From Erwinia pyri (GTDB lineage Bacteria > Pseudomonadota > Gammaproteobacteria > Enterobacterales > Enterobacteriaceae), in the NCBI RefSeq assembly GCF_030758455.1, contig NZ_CP132353.1, positions 1,488,001 through 1,552,000 on the forward strand: a stretch of 64,000 nt of DNA, read 5' to 3'. Position numbers and translations under genes: made by a program. Positions 29,147 through 39,556 of this stretch are shown here, piece by piece; the stretch's first letter is position 1, and each line of letters begins with the position of its first letter. The notes below the pieces were generated by a model that saw only the letters and a list, made by a program, of their open reading frames with translations, searched no databases and was not told the DNA's origin.

Positions 29147-29524
29147 GTGTTTGGAGCACTGAAAAGATGGGCAAGGTTAATCAAAAAGGATGTGCTGACG
29201 TTATGGTTCGCCTGCCGCGATCCGCGTACGCCGCTCTGGCTTAAAGTGCTGGCCGGTGCGCTGGTTGCCTACGCGTTCAGCCCGATCGATTTGATCCCCG
29301 ACTTTATTCCCATCATCGGGCTACTGGACGATGCGATCATTGTCCCGCTTGGGGTGATGCTGCTGCTGCGCCTGCTGCCAAAAGAGGTCAAAAAGAGCAG
29401 TCAGGCCAGGGCGGAAATCCAGCGAGCGAAAGGCAAAAAAATCACCAGTTGGTTCGGCATGGCGGTGATAGTGGCAATCTGGATTGCCGTAACTGTTTAC
29501 CTCATTCATCGCTACAGCGCATAG
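29147..29524 (+). CDS. YkvA/DUF1232 family membrane protein
   Basis: 125 residues from GTG (AAGGGGCGGGG just upstream). DUF1232 core WLKVLAGALVAYAFSPIDLI then PDFIPIIGLLDDAII, the family signature, with a C-terminal membrane helix (GMAVIVAIWIAVTVYLI). Function unknown. It is placed 9 bp before yeiE, so the two are probably cotranscribed, and divergent from yeiH. E. coli lacks a gene here. Confidence 0.88.
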   Translation: MFGALKRWARLIKKDVLTLWFACRDPRTPLWLKVLAGALVAYAFSPIDLIPDFIPIIGLLDDAIIVPLGVMLLLRLLPKEVKKSSQARAEIQRAKGKKITSWFGMAVIVAIWIAVTVYLIHRYSA

Positions 29525-29533
29525 GGAACCGCC

Positions 29534-30400
29534 ATGCATATCACATTAAGGCAGCTTGAGGTCTTTGCGGAGGTGCTGAAAAGCGGCTCGACCACCCAGG
29601 CTTCGCAGGTCCTCTCGCTTTCCCAGTCTGCGGTCAGCGCCGCGCTGGCCGATCTGGAAAGCCAGCTCAGCGTGCAGCTTTTTGACCGCGTCGGCAAGAG
29701 GCTGGTGGTCAATGAGCACGGTCGTCTGCTCTATCCCCGCACGGTAGCGCTGCTGGAGCAGGCAACGGAAATTGAACAGCTGTTCCGTGAAGATAACGGC
29801 GCGCTGCGCGTCTATGCCAGCAGCACTATCGGCAACTATCTGCTGCCCGGTATGCTGGCCGGCTGGCGTAAGGATTACCCTGAACTGCCGCTGGAACTCA
29901 GCGTGGGCAACAGCATGGACGCCATTACTGCCGTGGCGGATTTTCGGGTGGACATTGGGCTGATTGAGGGGCCGTGCCATATGCCCGATATTCTCAGTGA
30001 ACCCTGGCTGGAGGATGAGCTGGTGGTGTTTGCTGCGCCTGATGCAGAGATCTTCACCCGGCCCGTAACGCTGGAAACGCTGGCTGCCGCCTCCTGGATC
30101 CTGCGTGAGCACGGCTCAGGTACGCGTGAAATCGTCGACTACCTGCTGCTTTCACATCTGCCGCAGTTCCGGCTGGCGCTGGAGCTGGGTAATTCCGAGG
30201 CGATCAAACATGCTGTCCGCCACGGCATGGGGATCAGCTGTCTTTCCCGGCGGGTGATAGCGGAGCAGCTTGCCGTAGGCACGCTGAAAGAGGTGGTTGT
30301 ACCGCTGCCTAAACTCAAACGGACCCTCTACCGCATCCATCACCGGCAGAAGCATCTGTCGAAATCCCTGCTGCGTTTCTTAAGCTACTGCACCGAGTAG
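29534..30400 (+). CDS. yeiE: LysR-type regulator YeiE
   Basis: 288 residues (E. coli 293). N-terminal winged [43 protein letters not shown], then a LysR effector domain (about 90-288). YeiE has been linked to control of yeiH and, in some species, to sulfite stress, motility and iron homeostasis. It sits just before lysP. Confidence 0.92.
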   Translation: MHITLRQLEVFAEVLKSGSTTQASQVLSLSQSAVSAALADLESQLSVQLFDRVGKRLVVNEHGRLLYPRTVALLEQATEIEQLFREDNGALRVYASSTIGNYLLPGMLAGWRKDYPELPLELSVGNSMDAITAVADFRVDIGLIEGPCHMPDILSEPWLEDELVVFAAPDAEIFTRPVTLETLAAASWILREHGSGTREIVDYLLLSHLPQFRLALELGNSEAIKHAVRHGMGISCLSRRVIAEQLAVGTLKEVVVPLPKLKRTLYRIHHRQKHLSKSLLRFLSYCTE

Positions 30401-30407
30401 CCTTGCT

Positions 30408-30432
30408 CCCGGCCTCTCTTTTACGGGCCGGG
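30408..30432 (+). terminator. GC-rich hairpin after yeiE
   Basis: CCCGGCC...GGCCGGG with an 11-nt loop, 8 bp after the stop; no T tract. Confidence 0.45.
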
Positions 30433-30580
30433 GGAAGTGCCCCTGGCAGGGGTAAAAAGACTCAAACTAATAATTTTGCGCCGATCATGAACCTATCTTA
30501 TAACGGCGCGGAATCACTATGCGTGTCGGGTCAGTTTGCTACAATCGCGCCTCATTTTTACCAGGACGTAGCATTTCAAG

Positions 30581-32047
30581 ATGGTTCAGGACACAAAAAC
30601 AACACAACAACCTGCGCTGCGGCGTGAGTTAAAGGCGCGTCACCTGACGATGATCGCCATTGGCGGCTCCATTGGAACCGGTTTATTCGTGGCCTCTGGT
30701 GCCACTATTTCTCAGGCCGGCCCCGGTGGCGCGCTGCTCTCTTATGCCCTGATCGGCCTGATGGTTTACTTTCTGATGACCAGCCTTGGTGAGCTGGCGG
30801 CGTTTATGCCGGTTTCAGGGTCGTTTTCCACCTACGGCGCTAACTATGTGGAAGAGGGCTTCGGCTTCGCGCTGGGCTGGAACTACTGGTACAACTGGGC
30901 TGTGACCATTGCGGTGGATCTGGTGGCTTCGCAACTGGTGATGACCTACTGGTTCCCGGATACGCCGGGTTGGATCTGGAGCGCGCTGTTCCTCTGCATC
31001 ATCTTCCTGCTGAACTACATCTCCGTGAAGGGATTTGGCGAAGCGGAATACTGGTTCTCGCTGATCAAAGTGGTCACGGTGATCATCTTTATTGCGGTAG
31101 GCGTGCTGATGATTACCGGCATCCTGCGGGGTGGGGAAGCCGCAGGCTGGCAGAACTGGCAGATTGGCGATGCGCCGTTCTCGGGCGGTTTCTCGGCGAT
31201 GATTGGCGTGGCGATGATTGTTGGCTTCTCCTTCCAGGGTACCGAGCTGATAGGCATTGCCGCCGGTGAATCTGAGGACCCGGCGAAGAATATCCCCCGC
31301 GCGGTTCGTCAGGTGTTCTGGCGTATCCTGCTGTTCTATGTCTTTGCGATTCTGGTGATCAGCCTGATCATCCCTTACACCGACCCGAGCCTGTTACGTA
31401 ACGACGTGACTGATATCAGCGTCAGCCCGTTCACGCTGGTGTTTAAGCATGCTGGCCTGCTCTCTGCGGCGGCAGTGATGAATGCGGTGATCCTGACGGC
31501 GGTACTCTCTGCGGGTAACTCAGGCATGTATGCATCGACGCGGATGCTGTTTACCCTGGCCCGTGAAGGCAAAGCGCCACGCATTTTTGGCAAGCTCTCT
31601 AAGGGCGGCGTACCCCGTAATGCGCTGTATGCCACAACGGTGGTGGCAGGGCTTTGCTTCCTGACCTCAATGTTTGGCAACCAGACCGTCTATTTATGGC
31701 TGCTGAACACTTCGGGCATGACCGGGTTTATCGCCTGGCTGGGTATCGCCATCAGCCACTATCGTTTCCGCAGGGGATACGTTGCTCAGGGGCTGGATCT
31801 GGCTGACCTGCCATACCGTTCCGGCTTCTTCCCGCTGGGGCCAGTTTTCGCCTTTGTTCTCTGCCTGATCATTACCTTAGGGCAGAATTATCAGGCTTTC
31901 CTGTCGGATACCATTGACTGGTACGGCGTGGCCGCCACCTATATCGGTATCCCGCTGTTCCTGATTATCTGGTTCGGCTACAGGCTGACTAAAAAATCCC
32001 GCTTTGTGAAATACAGCGAGATGGAATTCCCGAAATTTGAAAAGTAG
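30581..32047 (+). CDS. lysP: Lysine-specific permease LysP
   Basis: 488 residues (E. coli 489), twelve membrane helices, amino acid-polyamine-organocation family. Near-identical segments to E. coli LysP such as LKARHLTMIAIGGSIGTGLF and GFSFQGTELIGIAAGESEDP. Imports lysine with protons and, in E. coli, also inhibits the CadC sensor. A TACAAT -10-like box lies at 30540-30545. Confidence 0.98.
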   Translation: MVQDTKTTQQPALRRELKARHLTMIAIGGSIGTGLFVASGATISQAGPGGALLSYALIGLMVYFLMTSLGELAAFMPVSGSFSTYGANYVEEGFGFALGWNYWYNWAVTIAVDLVASQLVMTYWFPDTPGWIWSALFLCIIFLLNYISVKGFGEAEYWFSLIKVVTVIIFIAVGVLMITGILRGGEAAGWQNWQIGDAPFSGGFSAMIGVAMIVGFSFQGTELIGIAAGESEDPAKNIPRAVRQVFWRILLFYVFAILVISLIIPYTDPSLLRNDVTDISVSPFTLVFKHAGLLSAAAVMNAVILTAVLSAGNSGMYASTRMLFTLAREGKAPRIFGKLSKGGVPRNALYATTVVAGLCFLTSMFGNQTVYLWLLNTSGMTGFIAWLGIAISHYRFRRGYVAQGLDLADLPYRSGFFPLGPVFAFVLCLIITLGQNYQAFLSDTIDWYGVAATYIGIPLFLIIWFGYRLTKKSRFVKYSEMEFPKFEK

Positions 32048-32070
32048 CCTTCGGGGCAAAGGAGTAAGTA

Positions 32071-32096
32071 AGGCGCGGATCCCGCGCCTTTTTTCG
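32071..32096 (+). terminator. lysP terminator
   Basis: AGGCGCG-GATCC-CGCGCCT stem followed by T6, about 25 bp after the stop. Confidence 0.92.
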
Positions 32097-32121
32097 TCTG
32101 TAAGCTGATGTTACAAATATT

Positions 32122-32140
32122 ATTGATAACTATTATCATT
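32122..32140 (+). promoter_or_regulatory. Fur box upstream of siderophore ABC genes
   Basis: The 7-1-7 core TGATAAC-T-ATTATCA (32124-32138) differs from the Fur consensus TGATAATnATTATCA by one base. It precedes the FecCD-type permease by about 180 bp; the long gap implies an extended leader. A short frame overlapping it is not considered coding. Confidence 0.85.
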
Positions 32141-32319
32141 TGCTTTATTGTTACCGCCGTCACTTTTCCTCTCTGTCCCGCCCCGGCTCTCCTTGCTCTG
32201 GCGCGTCGTGCAGGGAAGAAAGAGCGCGATGAGAGGGGAATCGTTACCCTTAAAGGCATAAGTGTTACAACTTTCCCTTTATCATCGCGGCTGGATCCAA
32301 GTCACTACAGGTATTGAGA

Positions 32320-33402
32320 ATGAGTGTAACCCACGACCCCGTACAGTACGCCGGAAGGCAGCCCGCTGAAGGCGTGATGGGCCGTTACCATCATATGTTA
32401 CGTCACCGTCTGCTGATGATGAGCGGGCTGGTGCTGGCTATCCTCGCTTCGCTGGTGCTCGATTTCACCCTTGGCCCCTCCGGCTTATCGCTGGAAGCGC
32501 TGTGGCACACGCTGCTTTCCCCGGAGTCAGTGGATGCGGGCACGCGGGTGATTGTCTGGGAGATCCGCCTCCCTTACGCGCTGATGGCGGTGGTGGTCGG
32601 GCTGGCGCTTGGCCTGGCCGGCGCTGAAATGCAAACCATCCTGAATAATCCGCTCGCCAGCCCGTTTACGCTCGGCGTCTCTTCTGCCGCTGCCTTTGGC
32701 GCTGCGCTGGCTATCGTGCTGGGTATTGGTCTTCCTGGTATTCCTGACCAGTGGTTCATCTCTGCTAACGCCTTTGTCTTTGCCCTGTTTGCGGCCCTGA
32801 TGCTGGATGGCGTCACGCGCTGGACGCGGGTGGCGACTTCGGGCGTAGTGCTGTTCGGTATTGCGCTGGTCTTCACCTTTAACGCGCTGGTCTCAATGAT
32901 GCAGTTTATCGCCAGCGAAGATACGCTTCAGGGGCTGGTGTTCTGGACCATGGGCAGCCTGGCCCGTGCCTCCTGGGAGAAACTGGGCGTACTGACGCTT
33001 GCTCTGATCATTCTTGTGCCGTTCTCAATGATGAGCTCCTGGAAACTTACGGCGCTGCGTCTCGGCGAAGATCGGGCAGTGAGTTTCGGCATTGATGTGC
33101 GCCGTCTTCGCCTCGGTACGCTGCTGCGCATCAGTATCCTTTCGGCGCTGGCGGTGGCGTTTGTCGGCCCGATTGGCTTTATTGGCCTGGTGGCGCCCCA
33201 TATTGCCCGCATGATTTTTGGTGAAGATCACCGTTTCTATCTGCCAGCCAGCGCGCTGACCGGTGCGCTGGTGCTGTCGATGGCGTCCGTGGTGTCGAAA
33301 AACCTGATCCCTGGCGTGATCATTCCCGTTGGCATCGTGACCTCGCTGGTGGGCGTGCCGTTCTTCCTGAGTATTATTCTGCGCCATCGGGGGAGTGTGT
33401 GA
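32320..33402 (+). CDS. FecCD-family iron-siderophore ABC permease
   Basis: 360 residues from ATG 32320 (AGGT 8 bases upstream; a TTG six bases earlier is the alternative). BtuC/FecCD fold with about ten helices: RLPYALMAVVVGLALGLAGA, QTILNNPLASPFTLGVSSAA and the C-terminal GPIGFIGLVAPHIARMIFG, which contacts the ATPase. Only one permease gene is present, so it should act as a homodimer. Under a Fur box, followed by its ATPase (1-bp TGATG overlap) and cirA. No substrate-binding protein gene is next to it. The siderophore is not identified; proximity to cirA suggests catecholates. Confidence 0.9.
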   Translation: MSVTHDPVQYAGRQPAEGVMGRYHHMLRHRLLMMSGLVLAILASLVLDFTLGPSGLSLEALWHTLLSPESVDAGTRVIVWEIRLPYALMAVVVGLALGLAGAEMQTILNNPLASPFTLGVSSAAAFGAALAIVLGIGLPGIPDQWFISANAFVFALFAALMLDGVTRWTRVATSGVVLFGIALVFTFNALVSMMQFIASEDTLQGLVFWTMGSLARASWEKLGVLTLALIILVPFSMMSSWKLTALRLGEDRAVSFGIDVRRLRLGTLLRISILSALAVAFVGPIGFIGLVAPHIARMIFGEDHRFYLPASALTGALVLSMASVVSKNLIPGVIIPVGIVTSLVGVPFFLSIILRHRGSV

Positions 33403-34187
33403 TGGAAGGCTTACGTATCAGCGGCTTCCACGCCGGTTATCCTAAACGTAAAATTATCAGCGATCTCAACGTGCCGCTGCTGCCCCGCGGTAAAATTACC
33501 GTGCTGCTGGGGCCAAACGGCTGCGGTAAATCCACGCTGTTGCGCTCGCTGGCTGGACTCAACAGCGCTGAAGGCGAGGTCTGGCTGAACGGCACGGAGC
33601 TGATGTCTCAGCCTTTTGCGCGCCGGGCGGAAAAAGTGGTTTATCTGCCGCAGTCGCTGCCCGCGGGCGTCCATCTCCACGTGCTGGAGTCGATCATTGT
33701 CGCCCAGCGCGCCTCGGGTGGACGCAGCAGCGCAGCCAGCGAAGCGGAAGTCATGGCGGTACTCGACCAGCTTGGTATTTCGCATCTGGCTTTGAGCTAT
33801 CTCGATCAGCTCTCCGGCGGTCAGAAACAGCTGGTGGGTCTGGCGCAGTCGTTAATTCGTCGGCCTGAACTGTTATTACTGGATGAACCACTCAGCGCGC
33901 TCGATTTAAATTACCAGTTCCACGTAATGGATTTGGTTCGCCGGGAAACGCAAAAGCGCAATATTATTACGGTGGTGGTGGTGCACGATATTAATATCGC
34001 GCTGCGCCATGGCGAACATATATTAATGTTGCAGAACGGTGAATTAATTGCCGATGGCTTACCGGAAGAGGTGATTACCCCGGCAAGCCTGGCGCGAGTT
34101 TATGGCGTGAAGGGCCGCATAGAGCGCTGCACGCAGGGTACGCCGCAGGTGCTGATCGATGGTCTGGTGACTGAACCCACGTTTTAA
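33402..34187 (+). CDS. Iron-siderophore ABC ATPase (FecE/FepC type)
   Basis: 261 residues from ATG 33402. Walker A LGPNGCGKST near residue 38, signature LSGGQKQLVGLAQ, Walker B LLLLDEP, and switch His in VVVVHDINIALRHG. Typical FecE/FhuC/BtuD-type ATPase. Overlaps the permease stop by 1 bp (TGATG). Powers uptake of a ferric siderophore through the preceding permease. Confidence 0.92.
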   Translation: MEGLRISGFHAGYPKRKIISDLNVPLLPRGKITVLLGPNGCGKSTLLRSLAGLNSAEGEVWLNGTELMSQPFARRAEKVVYLPQSLPAGVHLHVLESIIVAQRASGGRSSAASEAEVMAVLDQLGISHLALSYLDQLSGGQKQLVGLAQSLIRRPELLLLDEPLSALDLNYQFHVMDLVRRETQKRNIITVVVVHDINIALRHGEHILMLQNGELIADGLPEEVITPASLARVYGVKGRIERCTQGTPQVLIDGLVTEPTF

Positions 34188-34211
34188 TTGTCCGGCAAGG
34201 CAACCTATAAA

Positions 34212-34230
34212 GGGCGACCCAAAGTCGCCC
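34212..34230 (+). terminator. Hairpin after the siderophore ATPase
   Basis: GGGCGAC-CCAAA-GTCGCCC, perfect 7-bp arms, 25 bp past the stop, no T tract. Confidence 0.5.
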
Positions 34231-34274
34231 GGATAATAACGTAAATCTAAAAACCGGAAGATACCGGGAATTTT

Positions 34275-34294
34275 AAGCAGAGTGAACTCTGCTT
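34275..34294. repeat. Perfect 20-bp inverted repeat upstream of cirA
   Basis: AAGCAGAGT-GA-ACTCTGCTT: 9-bp arms, 2-bp centre, 61 bp before the cirA start. It may be an operator or a leader hairpin; the tight loop favours a protein-binding palindrome. Confidence 0.6.
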
Positions 34295-34355
34295 ATCAGG
34301 TGTGAGCAAAAGGTATTGATGACACTTATTCTATATGCGCCTCATGGAGAAAAGC

Positions 34356-36323
34356 ATGTTCAGGTTGAATCCCGTTGTACGCTGCGGGCTGTGCGCGTCC
34401 GCGCTGGCCTTTACCTTTCCCGTTTCCGCCGTTGAGTCAGAAGAGAGAGATGACACGCTGGTGGTGACGGCTTCGGCCACAGAAGTTAACCTTAAAGACG
34501 CGCCTGCCAGTATCAGCGTGATCACGGCTGAAGATATCAAACGAAAACCCGTTCAGAACCTCAAAGATCTGCTGCGCGATGTGCCTGGCGTGCAGCTGAC
34601 CAATGAAGGGGATAACCGTAAAGGCGTCAGCCTGCGCGGTCTGGACAGCAGCTATACGCTGATCCTGATTGATGGCAAGCGCGTGAACTCGCGCAACGCC
34701 GTATTTCGCCATAACGACTTCGATCTGAACTGGATCCCGGCGGATGCCATTGAGCGCATTGAGGTGGTACGCGGCCCGATGTCCTCCCTTTACGGCTCCG
34801 ACGCGCTGGGCGGCGTGGTTAATATCATCACCCGCAAAGTTGGCAAGGCCTGGCACGGGACGCTGAGTGCCGACACCACGGTTCAGGAGCATCGCGATCG
34901 CGGCGACAGCTATAACGGTAATTTCTTCACCAGCGGGCCGTTAATCGACGATCTGCTCGGGGTTAAAGTATATGGCAGCCTGGGCAAGCGTGAAAAAGAC
35001 AGCCAGCAGGCCTCTGCCACATCAGAGAGTGGCCTTAGCCCGCGTATTGAAGGCTACACCACCCGCGACGGTAACGTGGAGTTCTCGCTTACGCCAACCG
35101 CGGATCAGGATATGACGTTCGGCTACGGCTTCGATCGCCAGGATCGCGATTCCGACTCGCTGGATAAAAACCGCCTTGAACGCCAGAACTACTCCGTTGG
35201 CCACAACGGCCGCTGGGAGTGGGGCAATACCGAACTGCGTTTTTACGGCGATCGGGTGGATAACTACACCAGCGGGCAGAACATCATTGCTAAAAACAAC
35301 TCGCTGGATGGCAAGCTGATCCTGCCGCTGGCCGATATCAGTCAGCTGCTGACGTTTGGCGGTGAAGTGCGTCACGACAAGCTGGAAGATCCGGTTAACC
35401 TCTCCGGCAGCGGTTCTACTTCCGCCAGCCAGTACGCGCTGTTTGTGGAAGATGAATGGCGAATTTTTGACGCGCTGGCGCTCACTACCGGCGTACGCAT
35501 GGACGATCACCAGACCTATGGCGATCACTGGAGCCCGCGTGCTTATCTGGTCTACAGCGCGACCGATACCGTTACGGTAAAAGGGGGCTGGGCCAACGCC
35601 TTTAAGGCGCCTTCGCTGTTACAGCTCAGCCCGGAGTGGCAAACCAACTCCTGCCGGGGCAGCTGTGCCGTTGTCGGCAGCCCGGATTTGAAACCGGAAA
35701 CCAGTGAAAGCTTTGAGCTGGGCATTTATTACGCCGGTGATGAAGGCTGGCTGGATGGCGTGACCGGTAGCGTCACCGCTTTCCAGAACAACGTTGATGA
35801 TATGATCTCCATCTCCCGCACCGCTTCAACTTCTCTCGCACCGGGCTACAGCAACTTTGTTGGCTTTGATGAGAGTGGCAAACCTGTTTTCCGTTATTAC
35901 AACGTCAATAAGGCGCGCATCACCGGCGTGGAAACGGAAGTGAAAATCCCGTTTAACGATGTCTGGAAGCTGACGCTGAACTACACCTATACCGACGGGC
36001 GCGATTTAAGCGAGGGCGGCAACAAGCCGCTGCAGGAGCTGCCGTTACACACCGCCAACGGCACGCTGGACTGGAAGCCGATGCAGGAGTGGACGTTTTA
36101 TCTGCAGGCCAACTACTCCGGCCAGCGCCGTACGCTGAATGACGACGGCGTCACCCCTGGCGGCTATATGCTGTGGAACAGCGGCGCATCGTGGCAGGCT
36201 ACTAAGGCTGTGAAGCTGCGGGCAGGGGTGCTGAATCTGGCAGATAAGGATCTCAGCCGCGACAGCTACAGCTATAACGAGGATGGCCGCCGTTATTTTG
36301 CGGCGGTGGACTATACATTCTGA
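34356..36323 (+). CDS. cirA: TonB-dependent catecholate siderophore / colicin I receptor
   Basis: 655 residues from ATG 34356 (GGAGA 5 bases upstream); homology to E. coli CirA starts at [13 protein letters not shown]. Signal peptide with cleavage near VSA. TonB box DTLVVTAS, plug domain to about residue 155 ([20 protein letters not shown]), then a 22-strand barrel ending in the classic C-terminal Phe (FAAVDYTF). Imports ferric linear catecholates; phage/colicin uptake is known for the E. coli protein. It lies beside an iron ABC permease-ATPase pair, so the two may act in series. The expected Fur box directly upstream is at best weak. Confidence 0.96.
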   Translation: MFRLNPVVRCGLCASALAFTFPVSAVESEERDDTLVVTASATEVNLKDAPASISVITAEDIKRKPVQNLKDLLRDVPGVQLTNEGDNRKGVSLRGLDSSYTLILIDGKRVNSRNAVFRHNDFDLNWIPADAIERIEVVRGPMSSLYGSDALGGVVNIITRKVGKAWHGTLSADTTVQEHRDRGDSYNGNFFTSGPLIDDLLGVKVYGSLGKREKDSQQASATSESGLSPRIEGYTTRDGNVEFSLTPTADQDMTFGYGFDRQDRDSDSLDKNRLERQNYSVGHNGRWEWGNTELRFYGDRVDNYTSGQNIIAKNNSLDGKLILPLADISQLLTFGGEVRHDKLEDPVNLSGSGSTSASQYALFVEDEWRIFDALALTTGVRMDDHQTYGDHWSPRAYLVYSATDTVTVKGGWANAFKAPSLLQLSPEWQTNSCRGSCAVVGSPDLKPETSESFELGIYYAGDEGWLDGVTGSVTAFQNNVDDMISISRTASTSLAPGYSNFVGFDESGKPVFRYYNVNKARITGVETEVKIPFNDVWKLTLNYTYTDGRDLSEGGNKPLQELPLHTANGTLDWKPMQEWTFYLQANYSGQRRTLNDDGVTPGGYMLWNSGASWQATKAVKLRAGVLNLADKDLSRDSYSYNEDGRRYFAAVDYTF

Positions 36324-36345
36324 TCCGCTAAGGATTTTCAGCAAC

Positions 36346-36379
36346 AAAAAGCCGGGGCAGTGATTGCCCCGGCTTTTTT
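36346..36379. terminator. cirA terminator
   Basis: AAAAAGCCGGGGCA-GTGAT-TGCCCCGGCTTTTTT, strong 14-bp stem and T tract; may serve both directions. Confidence 0.95.
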
Positions 36380-36471
36380 GATTTTATCGGAAGGTTCTGC
36401 GAAGCCAGGTGACAGTTTGCGACTTCGTAATGACGTTTCTGCCTGAGTCTACCCGACCGACAGCGCCAGCC

Positions 36472-37314
36472 TTAAGCCAGAAGGTGCTGCGCATGGAAGC
36501 GCAGGTGATCTTCGACAAAGCTGGCGATAAAGAAATAGCTGTGGTCGTAACCCGGCTGAATACGCACGGTCAGCGGGAAGCCTTTCTCCTGAGCAATCTT
36601 CTCCAGTCTTTCCGGATGCAGCTGATCGGCCAGGAACTGATCGCTGTCACCCTGATCGATCAGCATCGGCAGCGCGGTGGCCGCCTGCTGCATCAGCCAG
36701 CAGCTGTCATAGTCACGCCACGCCTGGCACTCTTCACCCAGATAGGCGCTGAAGGCTTTTTGTCCCCACGGCACTTCCGCCGGGTTAACAATGGGCGCAA
36801 AGGCAGAGGCGGAGTTGAACTTCTCCGGGTTGCGCAGTGCCAGCATAATGGCGCCGTGTCCGCCCATCGAATGCCCCATAATGGCCTGACGATCGCTGAC
36901 GTTGAAGTTACTGGCGATCAGCGCAGGCAGCTCCTCGTTCAGATAATCGTACATGCGATAATGGTCGCTCCAGGGCGCCTGCGTGGCGTTCAGGTAAAAA
37001 CCTGCTCCCTGGCCCAAATCGTAGCCTTCATCATTCGCCACATTCTCGCCGCGTGGGCTGGTATCGGGCATCACCAGCACGATCCCCAGCTCTGCGGCCA
37101 GCCGCTGTGCGCCTGACTTGGTAGAGAAGTTCTCATCGGTGCAGGTCAGCCCCGCAAGGAAAAACAGCACCGGCGGCGGCGCATCGCTCTTTGGCCCCGG
37201 CAGGAATATGCTGAAGGTCATCGGACAGTTCAGTGCGGTTGACGGATGGCGGTAGCGCTGCTGCCAGCCGCCAAACAGTCGGTGTTCTTCAAGTAACTCC
37301 AGAGTAGATGGCAT
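36472..37314 (-). CDS. yeiG: S-formylglutathione hydrolase (YeiG/FrmB type)
   Basis: 280 residues from ATG 37314 (GGGAGG RBS 5 bases upstream; the longer frame lacks homology). Esterase D fold with nucleophile Ser149 in GHSMGGHG, acid Asp and His in the C-terminal GYDHSYFFI. Hydrolyses S-formylglutathione to formate and glutathione. E. coli yeiG occupies this same position between cirA and folE. Here it follows frmA by 13 bp, so both steps of glutathione-dependent formaldehyde oxidation are in one operon. Confidence 0.94.
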   Translation of the reverse strand: MPSTLELLEEHRLFGGWQQRYRHPSTALNCPMTFSIFLPGPKSDAPPPVLFFLAGLTCTDENFSTKSGAQRLAAELGIVLVMPDTSPRGENVANDEGYDLGQGAGFYLNATQAPWSDHYRMYDYLNEELPALIASNFNVSDRQAIMGHSMGGHGAIMLALRNPEKFNSASAFAPIVNPAEVPWGQKAFSAYLGEECQAWRDYDSCWLMQQAATALPMLIDQGDSDQFLADQLHPERLEKIAQEKGFPLTVRIQPGYDHSYFFIASFVEDHLRFHAQHLLA

Positions 37315-37327
37315 CGATCCTCCCGAT

Positions 37328-38455
<1,128 letters not shown>

Positions 38456-38551
38456 TTATGTCTCCATTTAATGGTGTTCCGGCTACTCTACCTGATTTTA
38501 AAAACAGTACGATTAATCAGTATGGACGAATATTTACCCGGTTAAACGTTA

Positions 38552-39427
38552 TCAGCAGGCGGTAGCGTCCGCCTGTTCAATAATCAGCTGTTTCAGCGCT
38601 TCCACATTTGGGGTGAAGGCGTCCCGCCGCCAGAGCAGCCAGGTGGACGCTTCGCGCACCTCTTCAGGAAGGGAGTGACGCTGAATGCGATCTTTGGCTG
38701 GCATCTGATCCAGCACGGAGGCTGGCAGCAAAGCCAGCCCGGCCCCGCTGGCCACACAGGCGAGCATGGCGTGATAGGACTGTATCTCCATAAATGTGCC
38801 CGGCTGGACGCCCGCGCTGCGGAACCAGCTTTCAAACCGCAGGCGATAAGAGCAGCTGGGACGGAAGGCAAACAGCGTCTCGCCGGAGGCGTCCGCAGGG
38901 CAATCGATCGGCGAATGGGTGAGGCTTGAGATCAAGACCATCTGTTCACGAAAGGCCAGACAGCTGTTAAGTTCATCCACGAGGATCGGGCCATCGGCAA
39001 GCGCTGCCGCCAGCGTTCCTTCACGCACGCGCGCTATTATCTCGCCAGAGGTACCGGTAATCAGCGACAGCGCTACCGAAGAGTAACGCTGATGATAAGC
39101 CGCCAGCAGGGAGGGCAGGCGGGTGGCGGCGGTACTCTCCATCGAACCCAGCGCAAACGGCCCGGCGGGGGCGCCGCTGTGGGTCATACTCATCGCCTCT
39201 TCACTTAGCGAAAGAATGCGCCGGGCATAAGTGAGAAAATTATGGCCCATTGGCGAAAGGCGCAGCCGTTGCTTCTCACGGATAAAGAGATCGGTACCCA
39301 GCTCCTGTTCAAGCTGGCGCAGACGCGTAGTGAGATTGGACGGCACGCGGTGCAACAGCTCCGCGGCGCGTGCCAGCGAACCCGTTTCGGCCACTGAACA
39401 GAACATTTTAAGCTGGGTCAGATCCAT
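38552..39427 (-). CDS. LysR-type regulator, PtrR/YneJ-like
   Basis: 291 residues. HTH region MDLTQLKMFCSVAETGSLAR with RVPSNLTTRLRQLEQELG resembles the PtrR (YneJ) subgroup. Effector domain from about residue 90 with SMESTAATRLPSLLAAYHQR and FRPSCSYRLRFESWF. Divergent from the MFS gene that starts 129 bp away, so it probably controls that gene; the inducer is unknown. Confidence 0.88.
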   Translation of the reverse strand: MDLTQLKMFCSVAETGSLARAAELLHRVPSNLTTRLRQLEQELGTDLFIREKQRLRLSPMGHNFLTYARRILSLSEEAMSMTHSGAPAGPFALGSMESTAATRLPSLLAAYHQRYSSVALSLITGTSGEIIARVREGTLAAALADGPILVDELNSCLAFREQMVLISSLTHSPIDCPADASGETLFAFRPSCSYRLRFESWFRSAGVQPGTFMEIQSYHAMLACVASGAGLALLPASVLDQMPAKDRIQRHSLPEEVREASTWLLWRRDAFTPNVEALKQLIIEQADATAC

Positions 39428-39556
39428 AATTTCTCATTACGTAAACAACTTGCTGATAATTATTCACTTTCCGTGAGTTTAGCCATCAGGCAGGATACTG
39501 GCAACAGATTGTCGGCAATGAGGCCGTTTTCAACCAATAAAGGGTAAGGAGTGGTC

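Noticed and set aside
32108..32317. 69-codon frame before the siderophore permease
   Set aside because: Contains the Fur box and promoter region and has no RBS; treated as leader.
34300..34355. Fur box directly upstream of cirA
   Set aside because: TGATGACACTTATTC has too many mismatches to the Fur 7-1-7 consensus.
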